Origin: DASVEE01 sp036399695
Lineage (GTDB): Bacteria; Acidobacteriota; Thermoanaerobaculia; Gp7-AA8
NCBI GenBank assembly: GCA_036399695.1
Contig: DASWMP010000401.1
Span: 1-14,351 of the forward strand
Length of the DNA: 14,351 bases
Direction: 5' to 3'
This document shows, piece after piece, positions 14,347 to 14,351 of this stretch. Made by a program: the position numbers and the translations under genes. Position 1 is the first letter of the stretch. Every line of letters begins with the position of its first letter. Under the pieces are notes generated by a model. It saw nothing but the letters and a program-made list of their open reading frames with translations, searched no databases and had not been told where the DNA came from.

Positions 14347-14351
14347 GTTTC

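Overview
The window is a high-GC bacterial chromosome segment with eight genes that can be supported. Five are on the + strand and three form a leftward operon, with one further leftward gene at the left end counted among the eight as follows: + strand: metallophosphoesterase, queG, caspase lipoprotein, SWIM/SNF2 helicase, lytic transglycosylase; - strand: S9 peptidase and the three-gene secreted cassette (nine reading frames in all). Base composition, the abundance of Sec-secreted and lipoprotein products, the carboxypeptidase-regulatory-like beta-sandwich protein and the many short repeats between genes suggest a Gram-negative, environmental lineage such as Acidobacteriota (Thermoanaerobaculia-like). 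That placement is an inference from general character, not from a marker gene.

Left part (1-4884): a secreted S9D-type glutamyl endopeptidase-like peptidase runs leftward (125-2554). Divergent from it, an inner-membrane metallophosphoesterase (2804-3961) overlaps by 4 nt (ATGA) with queG, the epoxyqueuosine reductase of tRNA queuosine synthesis (3958-4884). The divergent gap and the 3' flank of the peptidase gene hold tandem 7-nt repeats that, read on the proper strand, all fit G(T/G)TGNNN with a different trinucleotide in each array.

Middle (4885-9881): an inverted pair of 9-nt repeat arrays precedes a lipoprotein that joins a caspase-like protease domain to FG-GAP/VCBS-like repeats (5107-6651). 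This gene is visibly less GC-rich than its neighbours. Only 28 nt later comes a 1045-aa SWIM zinc-finger SNF2 helicase (6680-9817). It converges on the next gene through a hairpin at 9866-9890.

Right part (9882-14351): the most unusual locus is a leftward set of three secreted proteins: 307 aa, then an 89-aa protein with eight cysteines in its mature part, then 714 aa. The first two overlap by GTGA. By eye, the 307-aa protein aligns along most of its length with the N-terminal ~270 residues of the 714-aa protein, including a Cys-16 residues-Cys pair with identical spacing and a His at +3. The cassette therefore looks like two paralogous secreted proteins bracketing a disulfide-rich small protein, an arrangement I do not recognise. 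To the right, a lipoprotein-like MltD-type lytic transglycosylase (13415-14131) is followed by a 44+44 nt inverted repeat, each arm of which is itself a hairpin.

No tRNA, rRNA, CRISPR array or intact transposase was seen.
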